Position numbers and translations under genes: made by a program
Notes under the pieces: generated by a model
Told to the model about the DNA's origin: nothing
Database searches by the model: none
What the model saw: the letters and a program-made list of their open reading frames with translations, nothing else
Shown here: in pieces, positions 1 to 6,539 of the stretch
Numbering within the stretch: the stretch's first letter is position 1
How the letters are laid out: each line of letters begins with the position of its first letter
DNA from: CAILAD01 sp964397085
Lineage (GTDB): Bacteria > Patescibacteriota > Saccharimonadia > CAILAD01 > BJGX01
Direction: 5' to 3'
DNA: 16,219 nt
Assembly: GCA_964397085.1 (NCBI GenBank)
Contig: CAYNHH010000017.1
Coordinates: 1-16,219, forward strand

Positions 1-25
1 AAAATTGTAGTATGGTAGTGGCAGT

Positions 26-49
26 TCGTTTGTGATTATTTCCAAACGA
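26..49 (+). promoter_or_regulatory. 5' hairpin upstream of the first gene
   Basis: TCGTTTG (26-32) is complementary to CAAACGA (43-49), giving a 7-bp stem with a 10-nt loop about 40 bases before the first start codon. No U-tract follows, so it is not a terminator. It may be part of the 5' leader of the 88-2612 unit. The window edge is too close to identify the promoter with confidence; TAGTAT or TATGGT near 8-16 could be a -10 box. Confidence 0.3.
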
Positions 50-87
50 GATAGTTCTTTCACAACTACGAGAAAGAAGGTACCGCT

Positions 88-870
88 GTGCCAAACGGAA
101 ATGTGCTGTTTTCAGGCACTACCGAAGAGTGCTTTGATGATCTGTTGCAACGGGTACAGACTACTCAAGCGAGGCGTGATCTGGCCAACTTACTTTCAGT
201 TAGTTATTCTGGTACGTTTTGTGTATGGGTGAAGTCAGGCCTTAAGGCAGTTGGAACCAACCTTGTACGTGTACGCATTCTGCTTGAGCAGCTTGGTTAT
301 ACTGTGACCGAATGGGAAAAGCTCCCAATGCTTTTTCATTATCTTGCAGAATCAATTGCTTTTGATGTTCTGACTGTAGATGAGGCTCGAGAAGGGCTGA
401 ATTACAAAACACCACAAGAAATTCTGCGTTTGATTTTGAGGTATTCTGGTGCCATGCCAGATAGGGAGGCCTTGGCCAAACAGTTTGTAGGCAGTCTTGA
501 AGGTGATATTGTGCGTTCGCGAATGAATTACAGGGCACGGCTACAGATGTCACACTCTGATATTGTGCGTTTGCTCTCGATCACAAATGAAAGCTCAGAT
601 GACATTGTTGTGCATACCCATGCGCTCAGTACACCTGCGTTTTCGAATGATGTATGCATGCAGATGTTTGCTTCACAGGTTGCTGCACTTCAGCCGCTGG
701 CACGCTATCTGGTTAGTGACCAAGTAACGCCTTCTGAGAGGAAGAAGCTACGTACTGATATCGTGGGGTATGAGGCTATGAGCGAGTTGTCAAATCTCAT
801 AGATAGTCTTACCTCTGAAACCACTCGTGAAAAACTACACAACCCCAAGAACAAAAGGAGGGTCGTCTGA
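88..870 (+). CDS. Hypothetical protein, partner of the GHKL ATPase
   Basis: I do not recognise this 260-aa protein. It starts at GTG (88) with a purine-rich ribosome site (GAAAGAAGG, ending at 80) 7 bases upstream, and an in-frame stop at 52-54 limits extension. It is soluble-looking, with no signal peptide or membrane span, and is mostly predicted helical. It is rich in Leu, Arg and Ser and ends in a basic tail (NPKNKRRVV). The stop lies 2 bases before the next ATG, and the ribosome site of that gene (AAAGGAGGG) lies inside this reading frame. The two genes are therefore almost certainly co-transcribed and translationally coupled. The context suggests it works with the ATPase, perhaps as an adaptor or substrate-recognition subunit, but that is inference only. 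Confidence 0.8.
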   Translation: MPNGNVLFSGTTEECFDDLLQRVQTTQARRDLANLLSVSYSGTFCVWVKSGLKAVGTNLVRVRILLEQLGYTVTEWEKLPMLFHYLAESIAFDVLTVDEAREGLNYKTPQEILRLILRYSGAMPDREALAKQFVGSLEGDIVRSRMNYRARLQMSHSDIVRLLSITNESSDDIVVHTHALSTPAFSNDVCMQMFASQVAALQPLARYLVSDQVTPSERKKLRTDIVGYEAMSELSNLIDSLTSETTREKLHNPKNKRRVV

Positions 871-872
871 AA

Positions 873-2612
873 ATGACGGACGTACAGGCTACAGACGAAA
901 GTACTGAAGAAGCCGAAGGCATTACTTTGCTTGAGATGAGCTCACACCCTGGTGCATCCATCAAGGTGGCTGCAGATACGTACCGCAAGGTACCGCAGGT
1001 GATCTTGGAGTGCATTCAGAACTCAATTGATGCTAAGGCCAAGAACATATGGGTAGTCATCAACTGGAAGCGTCGCTCTATCGTCGTAAGAGACGATGGT
1101 GATGGTGTTACCGATGAAACCTTTCGCCTAGCCATCACAAACGTGGGGCGCTCTATCAAGCGCGGTCGCGGGAAGTATGGCAAGTGGGGGCGCGGACTCG
1201 TGTCACCACTTGGTAAGTGTGAGTACTTTACCTTCACTTCGCAGCCCAAGGGTGCGAAGGAGCCGTATCGCAAGCGGACTCTCAACACTCTGGCCATCTT
1301 CGAAGAAGAAGATCGCATTCGTATTCCTGAAGAGCAGTGCGAAGATTTGCAGTTTGCGCGACAGAACAAGAAGGCGGTTCGCGGAAGACGATATGTCAAC
1401 TGGCGCACTGAAGTCGCGATGTACAACATTATTGCCAATAAGACGATTGCGAATGTCGATATCAATGAGCTCGTAGAGCTTGCTGTGGATAACTTCCGCG
1501 TGAAGATGCTTCAGAGCGATATCGAGCTGCATATTTCAGTAGTGCCCGAGCGTGGTGAAGAATACTCTCTGAGCGTGAAGGCCGAGCCGTATAGTGGTGA
1601 AAAGCTGGACGATTTGCGTCTGCCTTTGCCTGATGGCAAGGAGGTGCGATTCAATTTGTATCTTGCACGCAAGCAGAATGGTAAGTATGTGGGTAGGGTA
1701 AGCTTTGGTATCATCGCTGACCCATTCCTGTTGCTTGGCAAGGATTTTTTCAAGTCGGCACGATCGCGACTTGACTCTGATGTATTGAAGGCATTGTCTA
1801 GCGGTGTGTTTGAAGGTGAAATCGTTTCGAATGTTCTTTCACCAGTACCTGAGCGTAAGGCATTTGCCGACGACGATGGATTGGTGAAGTTTTGTGAAGC
1901 ACTCGAGACATGGTATATCGATATTGGCATGGTCTACTACGAAGAAGCCATGGATCGTGAAGAATCAGAGCGTTTTGAAAAGAATGCCGAAGCAACATTG
2001 GTAGGTCTGCAGAAGATGTTGAGTGATCCTCAGTTGAAGGCTTTGGCTGACTTGGTGAGTTCTTTCCCGCCCAACTTGAATGGTGTAGGCGTACCTTTGC
2101 CAACCGATCAACCAGGCAACGATGCAACTACCGAAGCAAGCCCGCAAGACACCTCCACTCCTGCACCTACCGGTGCTGGTGGGGGTGCGGGAGCTGGTGA
2201 TGATGGCACTGGTGGCGGGTGTGGTGGTACCGGTGATGGATCTGGATCTGGGACCGGCGGCCGTGGCAATTCTGGTACTGGCAGTTCCAAGAAGCCAAGA
2301 CCTGATAGGAATGGCAAGCAGCGTACTAAGGTGAAGGTGAAGAACTTTGGTCTTCGGTTTGAAGAGACCGAACATCTGCAGGGGCCGTGGGAGCTGGTTG
2401 TTGAGCAAGGTACGTTGTACTTCAATACCAAGCACCCTTTGTACATGCAGTGTGCTGATCACACTAAGCCAGATGAGTGCATTCGGGCTTACCAGCAGTT
2501 TGTTGCCATTCAGGCACTTTCACTCTTTGCTCTGCCAGAGCAGTGGCGTGAAGGCTCAGCCGATTTGCAAGACTTGGAGCTTCGCTCTCATGTGAGTCTT
2601 CTTACAATGTAG
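873..2612 (+). CDS. GHKL (HSP90/MutL/histidine-kinase fold) ATPase
   Basis: This 579-aa protein carries a Bergerat ATP-binding fold near its N-terminus. The N box has E46, N50 and D53 in ECIQNSIDAKA, the G1 box is DDGDG (74-78), and a glycine-rich lid KYGKWGRG (101-108) matches G2. GHKL proteins bind ATP at these boxes and usually act by nucleotide-driven dimer clamping; histidine kinases instead transfer phosphate, but no H box or DHp domain is seen here. The middle (about 190-400) would be the transducer-like part. A Gly/Ser/Thr-rich linker (about 433-472) precedes a basic stretch and a C-terminal domain containing FNTKHPLY (517-524), a motif type I associate with GHKL ATPases outside MutL and gyrase. 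ATG at 873 has AAAGGAGGG at 854-862. The substrate is unknown; a role in genome maintenance, chaperoning or defence is possible, and none is shown. Confidence 0.85.
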   Translation: MTDVQATDESTEEAEGITLLEMSSHPGASIKVAADTYRKVPQVILECIQNSIDAKAKNIWVVINWKRRSIVVRDDGDGVTDETFRLAITNVGRSIKRGRGKYGKWGRGLVSPLGKCEYFTFTSQPKGAKEPYRKRTLNTLAIFEEEDRIRIPEEQCEDLQFARQNKKAVRGRRYVNWRTEVAMYNIIANKTIANVDINELVELAVDNFRVKMLQSDIELHISVVPERGEEYSLSVKAEPYSGEKLDDLRLPLPDGKEVRFNLYLARKQNGKYVGRVSFGIIADPFLLLGKDFFKSARSRLDSDVLKALSSGVFEGEIVSNVLSPVPERKAFADDDGLVKFCEALETWYIDIGMVYYEEAMDREESERFEKNAEATLVGLQKMLSDPQLKALADLVSSFPPNLNGVGVPLPTDQPGNDATTEASPQDTSTPAPTGAGGGAGAGDDGTGGGCGGTGDGSGSGTGGRGNSGTGSSKKPRPDRNGKQRTKVKVKNFGLRFEETEHLQGPWELVVEQGTLYFNTKHPLYMQCADHTKPDECIRAYQQFVAIQALSLFALPEQWREGSADLQDLELRSHVSLLTM

Positions 2613-2627
2613 TTTGAAAGTATTTAC

Positions 2628-2658
2628 CCCTCGACGATATATCTCGTCGAGGGTTTTT
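2628..2658 (+). terminator. Intrinsic terminator after the GHKL gene
   Basis: A perfect 10-bp stem CCCTCGACGA / TCGTCGAGGG (2628-2637 and 2644-2653) with a 6-nt loop is followed by TTTTT. It lies 15 bases after the ATPase stop codon and ends the 88-2612 unit. Confidence 0.9.
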
Positions 2659-2674
2659 ATTTTGTTATAATGTG

Positions 2675-2703
2675 TTGACACTAGTCTAAATATTTGGTAA
2701 AAT
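2675..2703 (+). promoter_or_regulatory. Sigma70-type promoter for the 2760 gene
   Basis: TTGACA (2675-2680), a 17-nt spacer and TAAAAT (2698-2703) form a near-consensus promoter. A start near 2710 gives a leader of about 50 nt. A second TATAAT sits at 2666-2671 without a good -35 box. Confidence 0.8.
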
Positions 2704-2759
2704 CTCAAAGACCTAAAACCTGTAGAAGTTCTATGGGTATGTTGCTTGAAAGGTGTTGA

Positions 2760-3452
2760 TTGAAGATGGCACGTAGGACTATGGCTGCCAAGGATTGGGT
2801 ACCAATTCTCAATGGTGCTCTCGCAGAGCTGCGAAAGCATGTTGATGGGTCGGGCAATGGTGTCTTTACTCTTGATGAAGTGCTGGGTGGTACGGTGTAC
2901 CTCCGGCAAAAGAATACCATTTCTCGGCACCTCACCGAGCTGGGTTACTTGCGTACCATCAAGAAACAGCCAGGTGGAAAGTGGCTGTGGTATGTCGATG
3001 TCAAGAAGCGACGCATTACCCTCGCAGATGTGAAGCGTGCTCGCGACAAGTCGTCTCGTCGTCGTTTGGCTGAAGCTGGGGTGAGGGTGAGTCAACCCAA
3101 GCCAGCGAAGACAGCCAAGTCGGTGACCAAGCAGCCTGCTCCCAAGTCTGGGAGCAGTGCGAAGCCCAGGTCAGGTTCAATTGTGACTCCACCAGAAGAT
3201 GTTGTGCCCGTTGATGTACCTAGCCCTGTTTTGATTGACACTGACCATGTTTCGCAGCTGAAGGCTGCTGATGGCAGGATTGCTGCGCTCGTCCGAGTGG
3301 TAGCACTGCTTGAGGCAGAAGTTGCAGGGTTGTCTAGTACCAACTCTGAGTTGGTTTCAGAGCTCAGTGCTTTGAGAGATCATCTTGGTGACTCGGTCAA
3401 TGAGCAGATCAGTGCTGCGGCTGACGAGGTCATTGGCAAGTACCTTTCGTAG
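2760..3452 (+). CDS. Winged-helix-like protein with C-terminal coiled coil
   Basis: This 230-aa protein of unknown function has three parts. Residues about 10-80 look like a winged helix: a recognition-helix-like segment NTISRHLTELGYLR and then a wing KKQPGGKWLWYV. A basic Ala/Pro/Lys-rich linker (about 90-160) follows. The C-terminal region (about 165-220) has heptad-like hydrophobic spacing (IAALVRVVALLEAEVAGL), suggesting a coiled coil for dimerisation. TTG at 2760 lies 6 bases after AAAGG (2749-2753); ATG at 2766 is an alternative two codons later with a longer spacing. The gene has its own promoter and terminator. The layout fits a DNA-binding dimer, but no regulator family is identified. 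It resembles the protein at 7974-8408 in architecture. Confidence 0.8.
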   Translation: MKMARRTMAAKDWVPILNGALAELRKHVDGSGNGVFTLDEVLGGTVYLRQKNTISRHLTELGYLRTIKKQPGGKWLWYVDVKKRRITLADVKRARDKSSRRRLAEAGVRVSQPKPAKTAKSVTKQPAPKSGSSAKPRSGSIVTPPEDVVPVDVPSPVLIDTDHVSQLKAADGRIAALVRVVALLEAEVAGLSSTNSELVSELSALRDHLGDSVNEQISAAADEVIGKYLS

Positions 3453-3467
3453 CGTGTTTGCGTTGTA

Positions 3468-3495
3468 CCCTTATCGTAATCAGATAGGGGTTTTT
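3468..3495 (+). terminator. Intrinsic terminator
   Basis: CCCTTATC (3468-3475) pairs with GATAGGGG (3483-3490) over 8 bp with one G-U pair, loop 7 nt, then TTTTT. It ends the 2760 gene. Confidence 0.85.
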
Positions 3496-3545
3496 ATTTA
3501 CATAAAAATCTACATCTAGTGTACAAAAAACTAGCACAAGCACTA

Positions 3546-3575
3546 TTTACAAAGGTATTTTGAGGGGTGTATAAT
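3546..3575 (+). promoter_or_regulatory. Promoter for the 32-aa miniprotein
   Basis: TTTACA (3546-3551), an 18-nt spacer and a perfect TATAAT (3570-3575). Transcription would start near 3582, giving a leader of about 25 nt that carries the strong ribosome site AAAAGGAGGG. Confidence 0.7.
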
Positions 3576-3607
3576 CATAAACACTATACAAAACAAAAGG
3601 AGGGTGT

Positions 3608-3706
3608 ATGCCAGAGACGAACAAAATCAATGACGAAGAATGGGATAAGCCAATGGTGTGTCCTATTGATCCAAAAGAATTGGCCGAGTGTGAGGCTTGT
3701 CAGTAA
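3608..3706 (+). CDS. 32-residue cysteine-containing miniprotein
   Basis: This small ORF reads MPETNKINDEEW... and ends ECEACQ (32 aa). It is not recognised. A strong ribosome site (AAAAGGAGGG, 3595-3604) sits 3 bases before the ATG, a TATAAT promoter lies upstream and an intrinsic terminator follows 27 bases downstream, so it is a complete single-gene transcription unit. It is acidic, has no membrane segment, and has Cys18, Cys28 and Cys31; the CEAC pair plus the CP could bind a metal or form a disulfide. It ends about 100 bases before the convergent gene on the other strand. The expression signals support a real gene; the function is unknown. Confidence 0.7.
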   Translation: MPETNKINDEEWDKPMVCPIDPKELAECEACQ

Positions 3707-3733
3707 AGTTGGTCGTTACAAAACAAAAAAGTT

Positions 3734-3758
3734 ACCCTGTTGTGCAGGGTCTTTTTTA
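3734..3758 (+). terminator. Intrinsic terminator of the miniprotein unit
   Basis: ACCCTG (3734-3739) and CAGGGT (3745-3750) form a perfect 6-bp stem with loop TTGTG, followed by a C and six Ts. A-rich sequence before the stem extends the pairing slightly. Confidence 0.85.
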
Positions 3759-3773
3759 TTTTAGAGAGCAATA

Positions 3774-3803
3774 TTAAAAAACCCGATCTTTTTGAGATCG
3801 GGT
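3774..3803 (-). terminator. Intrinsic terminator of the 4714-3809 gene
   Basis: On the minus strand a perfect 9-bp stem (ACCCGATCT 3781-3789 with AGATCGGGT 3795-3803 on the plus strand) is followed by a T-run (complement of 3776-3780). It lies just after the stop codon at 3809. Confidence 0.9.
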
Positions 3804-3808
3804 AAGGG

Positions 3809-4714
3809 TTACGATTCAGTCTCTACTGATGCCTCTATCGTGGCTTCATGCCTCGCAATGAACTTTGCAAGATCAGCGGTGAGTGTACTACCTACTTCTG
3901 CAAGTACATACTTATTACAATTACAGTATGAAAGGGCTATCTTGGCACCAACAAGATCTTCTGTTCGAAGTGCCTCTGCTGCCATGCGACGAGTGTGGCC
4001 AGAAGGTAGATCACGAGGGTCTTTAGTGCCAATAAATTCACGATAATGGGGATTTTTGACATGTTGAGCAACAAGATCGTTCCAGTTGTCGGGGTAGACA
4101 ATCTTCTCTCTGAATGCGTAGTACTCACCAGAGTGTTGAATGATCATTTGGCTTAATTCGACCATACTCTTGAATGCAATTGGGTCAGAAATGGCCTGTT
4201 GGGCAAGCTCATTCATTCGTGATTGCAAAAGGGTGATCATACTGGCATTGATAGAGCCTGGTTCGACTCCATCTGTAAGCTTAGAGAACTTATCTTTGAC
4301 AATACTGCCGCAGCCCTTCCAGAATTGGTAAAATTTTGTGTACAAAGACAATCTGTCTACGAGATCTGTAGCTGCAACACTTTTAGCAAAGAGCTCGCGT
4401 AGCTTTGGGAGTTTCTCCTCGAGCTCTTTTTCATCCATGATCGACGAATTCATTTGGCAAAACTTCGGTTTCATATCTGGGAAGTCATAGCCCAGGGTGT
4501 CGCTGTGATTTTTCCAGATCCTCATCACTTCTTCTTTTGCATTATCATTACCCTGATCAGCTAGGGAAAGTATCTGAGTTAGATACCGAAGTACTTCCTT
4601 ATTGAAATCAGCTACTTTTTGCTCGCGTCGCTTGTTTCTGTGCTTGATCAACACTCGCACTACTATTGTGAAAATGAGGATTACTAAGAGTGTGATTAGA
4701 GCGTATTTCACCAT
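3809..4714 (-). CDS. Membrane-anchored hypothetical protein
   Basis: I place the start at the ATG complementary to 4712-4714, giving 301 aa; the frame stays open to 4996, but that part covers another promoter and terminator and pyrE in a different frame. Upstream of this ATG are AAGGA and a TTGACC-17-TAGTAT promoter. The protein begins MVKYALITLLVILIFTIVV, a single membrane span (about 4-20) followed by basic residues (KHRNKRREQK). It is thus probably anchored with the roughly 275-residue helical domain in the cytoplasm. No enzyme motif is visible. Cysteines occur in scattered positions including CNC near the C-terminus. It follows pyrE on the same strand but has its own promoter and terminator, so its neighbours say little about its job. 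Confidence 0.75.
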   Translation of the reverse strand: MVKYALITLLVILIFTIVVRVLIKHRNKRREQKVADFNKEVLRYLTQILSLADQGNDNAKEEVMRIWKNHSDTLGYDFPDMKPKFCQMNSSIMDEKELEEKLPKLRELFAKSVAATDLVDRLSLYTKFYQFWKGCGSIVKDKFSKLTDGVEPGSINASMITLLQSRMNELAQQAISDPIAFKSMVELSQMIIQHSGEYYAFREKIVYPDNWNDLVAQHVKNPHYREFIGTKDPRDLPSGHTRRMAAEALRTEDLVGAKIALSYCNCNKYVLAEVGSTLTADLAKFIARHEATIEASVETES

Positions 4715-4751
4715 TGTGGTACGTCCTTGGTTTGGGAATGAACTGGTTGGT

Positions 4752-4780
4752 ATACTACTATATTTACTATATTTGGTCAA
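4752..4780 (-). promoter_or_regulatory. Promoter of the membrane-anchored protein gene
   Basis: On the minus strand, TTGACC (4775-4780), a 17-nt spacer and TAGTAT (4752-4757). It starts immediately beyond the pyrE terminator, so the gene is transcribed independently of pyrFE. Confidence 0.7.
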
Positions 4781-4782
4781 AT

Positions 4783-4811
4783 AAAAAACCCGACCTCTAT
4801 CTGAGATCGGG
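4783..4811 (-). terminator. Intrinsic terminator of pyrFE
   Basis: On the minus strand CCCGATCTC (4803-4811) pairs with GAGGTCGGG (4789-4797) over 9 bp with one U-G pair, loop 5 nt, followed by a T-run (complement of 4783-4788). It lies 6 bases after the pyrE stop. Confidence 0.9.
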
Positions 4812-4817
4812 AACTGA

Positions 4818-5549
4818 TTACGAAAGCAGGGTTTTGAAGCCTCCAGGGTAAGCCGGGTTCTTGACCTGAAAAGCACTACCCTTACCGAGTGAGGCATCAA
4901 CCACCATGGGTCTACCCTCTGTGCAGTACGGGCAGTCGTCTGCCAAATACTGCACCATGTTGATGTCAACCACAGCATCAAAGTAGGGAACATCAAGATC
5001 TGTCGCAGCTAGGCCACCGCGGCTAACTACGCAGCTTACGCCTACTACGGTACCACCGGCATCTCGTACGCAGGCAATCACACCAGCGGTACTTGTGCCA
5101 GAGTTGAGAACATCCTCTACAACCAAGACATTCTTGCCCTCACAGGCCGCGACAAAGCCGGTGCGTTCGAGTGCAAAGCTGTCATCAGGCTTTTTGTCGG
5201 CAAACACATGCAAGACCTCTGGCTTGTGTAGCCAGCTTGTTTGAGCATAACTTCTATCGAGCTGGAGAGCAGTCTCTTGCCCGAAAGGAATTGCCCCTAC
5301 GGCAGGAGTGGCCACAACTTCAACGATCGGGATTGTGCTTCTTGGGCCTGCTGGCCGATAACTAGCTGCCAACTTGCGAGCAATCGATTGGATTGCTCTT
5401 GGCTGGTATAGCATGGGGTCGACGTTGATGTATGCATGACCGTGCTTTTCTGACTTGTAAACAAAGTGCTCACCTTCGAACACCAAACAGCCATAGCCGT
5501 TGAGCATCTCCAAAACAGCTGATGGGATTGAAGTTTGAGCGGTCATCAT
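4818..5549 (-). CDS. pyrE: Orotate phosphoribosyltransferase
   Basis: This enzyme joins orotate and PRPP to give OMP and pyrophosphate, the fifth step of pyrimidine synthesis, in the cytoplasm. At 243 aa it has the PRPP-binding loop VVEDVLNSGTS (143-153) following the hydrophobic strand NVLV, and an N-terminal substrate part with KHGHAYINVDP. A CPYCTEGRP segment (206-214) near the C-terminus resembles a cysteine-containing tail seen in some longer PyrE-like phosphoribosyltransferases. I choose the ATG complementary to 5547-5549: it overlaps the pyrF stop as ATGA, and AAAGG lies 6 bases upstream. The next codon is also ATG, so a start one codon later is possible. It is co-transcribed with pyrF and ends at a strong terminator. 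The orotate assignment rests on the pyrF neighbour as well as the motif. Confidence 0.88.
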   Translation of the reverse strand: MMTAQTSIPSAVLEMLNGYGCLVFEGEHFVYKSEKHGHAYINVDPMLYQPRAIQSIARKLAASYRPAGPRSTIPIVEVVATPAVGAIPFGQETALQLDRSYAQTSWLHKPEVLHVFADKKPDDSFALERTGFVAACEGKNVLVVEDVLNSGTSTAGVIACVRDAGGTVVGVSCVVSRGGLAATDLDVPYFDAVVDINMVQYLADDCPYCTEGRPMVVDASLGKGSAFQVKNPAYPGGFKTLLS

Positions 5550-6442
5550 GACCAGCCTTTCTGGGTGTAAACAGCTTCGCGGGCTTCGCAAATCTGTGAA
5601 TCTAACTCTTCGGTAGCATCAAAGGCTGCTTCGGCAAAATCCTCGCCTTTGCTGGCAAAAATGATGCCTCGGCTAGAATTGATGAGAAAACCGCCCTCTT
5701 CGGTTGAGGCGTATCTGACTGAAAGCTCAAGCTCGCCACCCTGGGCACCAATACCAGGAATGAGCAGTGGGGCATTCGGTGCTACAACTCGCACGCGCTG
5801 AATTTCTACAGGAGCAGTTGCACCGGTTACTAGACCACAGTTGCCGTTGTCATTCCATTCATCCTGAACCTTGCGAGCAACTCGCAAAAACAACGGATCA
5901 TCGGTAGGTGTAATACTCAGGTTCTGAAACTCCCCCGCACCTTCATTGCTGGTACGGCAAAGTGCAAAAAACAACTTGTCGGCTCGATCTAGGAAGGGTT
6001 GATTGGCCACCCTACCCATATAGCTATGAATTGTCAGAGCATCTACACTCAGATAGTCAAATGCAAAGCTGGCATAGCCATCGTTGGTATTGCCAATGTC
6101 GCCAAACTTGGCATCGAGGATAATCAGCACACCAGGCGCAGATTGCAGAATGTACTCAACCGTTCTCTGAAGTGCAAGAATGCCCTCTGTACCGTACTTG
6201 AGATAAAATGCCAAGTTTGGCTTATATGCCGCAACAATGTCTTTTGTGGCATCAACAATTGCCATGTTGAAAGCAAAAATTGCATCAGATGTATAGTAAG
6301 AAGTTTTATCGCCTACTTGAATATCAATGTACCGGTCTCGCAAAAAGACTGGTAGCTTGGCAAAATCACTGTCAAGACCAACACACAGAAACTTGCCCTC
6401 AGCCCACCTGGCATGAAGCTTTTCTGTAGCAGTTACGCTCAC
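5546..6442 (-). CDS. pyrF: Orotidine 5'-phosphate decarboxylase (long type)
   Basis: This enzyme decarboxylates OMP to UMP, the last step of the pathway. The 298-aa length fits the longer OMP decarboxylase subfamily (about 270-300 aa) rather than the short E. coli-like type. Visible motifs are FLCVGLDSD (18-26), the catalytic DAKFGDIGNT (110-119, with D110, K112 and D115), and the phosphate-binding segments PGIGAQGG (229-236) and NSSRGI (255-260). The GTG start at 6442 has AAGGAGA (6449-6455) 6 bases upstream. The gene is first in a two-gene unit and overlaps pyrE by 4 bases. No attenuator or PyrR-type leader is evident: the predicted leader is only about 30 nt. Confidence 0.95.
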   Translation of the reverse strand: MSVTATEKLHARWAEGKFLCVGLDSDFAKLPVFLRDRYIDIQVGDKTSYYTSDAIFAFNMAIVDATKDIVAAYKPNLAFYLKYGTEGILALQRTVEYILQSAPGVLIILDAKFGDIGNTNDGYASFAFDYLSVDALTIHSYMGRVANQPFLDRADKLFFALCRTSNEGAGEFQNLSITPTDDPLFLRVARKVQDEWNDNGNCGLVTGATAPVEIQRVRVVAPNAPLLIPGIGAQGGELELSVRYASTEEGGFLINSSRGIIFASKGEDFAEAAFDATEELDSQICEAREAVYTQKGWS

Positions 6443-6480
6443 GGCTTGTCTCCTTGTAAAGGAACGGATTGAACTAAAAT

Positions 6481-6509
6481 ATTATCCTGGCAGAGACCGG
6501 TAAAAGCAA
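6481..6509 (-). promoter_or_regulatory. Candidate pyrFE promoter
   Basis: On the minus strand, TTGCTT (6504-6509), 17 nt and GATAAT (6481-6486). Transcription would start near 6474, leaving a leader of about 32 nt. It lies back to back with the start region of the divergent GNAT gene. Confidence 0.5.
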
Positions 6510-6526
6510 GCATAAGATATATTTGC

Positions 6527-6532
6527 TACAAT
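6527..6532 (+). promoter_or_regulatory. -10 box of the GNAT gene
   Basis: TACAAT ends 7 bases before the ATG at 6540, so transcription would begin at or next to the start codon. No convincing -35 box is seen, and no ribosome site precedes the ATG. Confidence 0.45.
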
Positions 6533-6539
6533 AAGAAGC

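Noticed and set aside
876..884. Possible third copy of the CGTCCG start element (as CGGACG) near the GHKL start
   Set aside because: Only six bases match, on the opposite strand and inside the coding region, without a promoter.
2108..2462. Minus-strand ORFs of 112 and 165 aa rich in Pro, Ser and Thr
   Set aside because: They are antisense shadows of the Gly-rich linker of the GHKL ATPase.
2556..3095. Minus-strand 179-aa ORF
   Set aside because: It spans a terminator, a promoter and the start of the 2760 gene on the other strand, with no ribosome site.
4715..4996. N-terminal extension of the minus-strand membrane protein frame up to 4996
   Set aside because: The extension reads over a promoter, the pyrE terminator and pyrE in another frame, and its sequence looks non-coding; the internal ATG at 4714 has a ribosome site and a membrane span.
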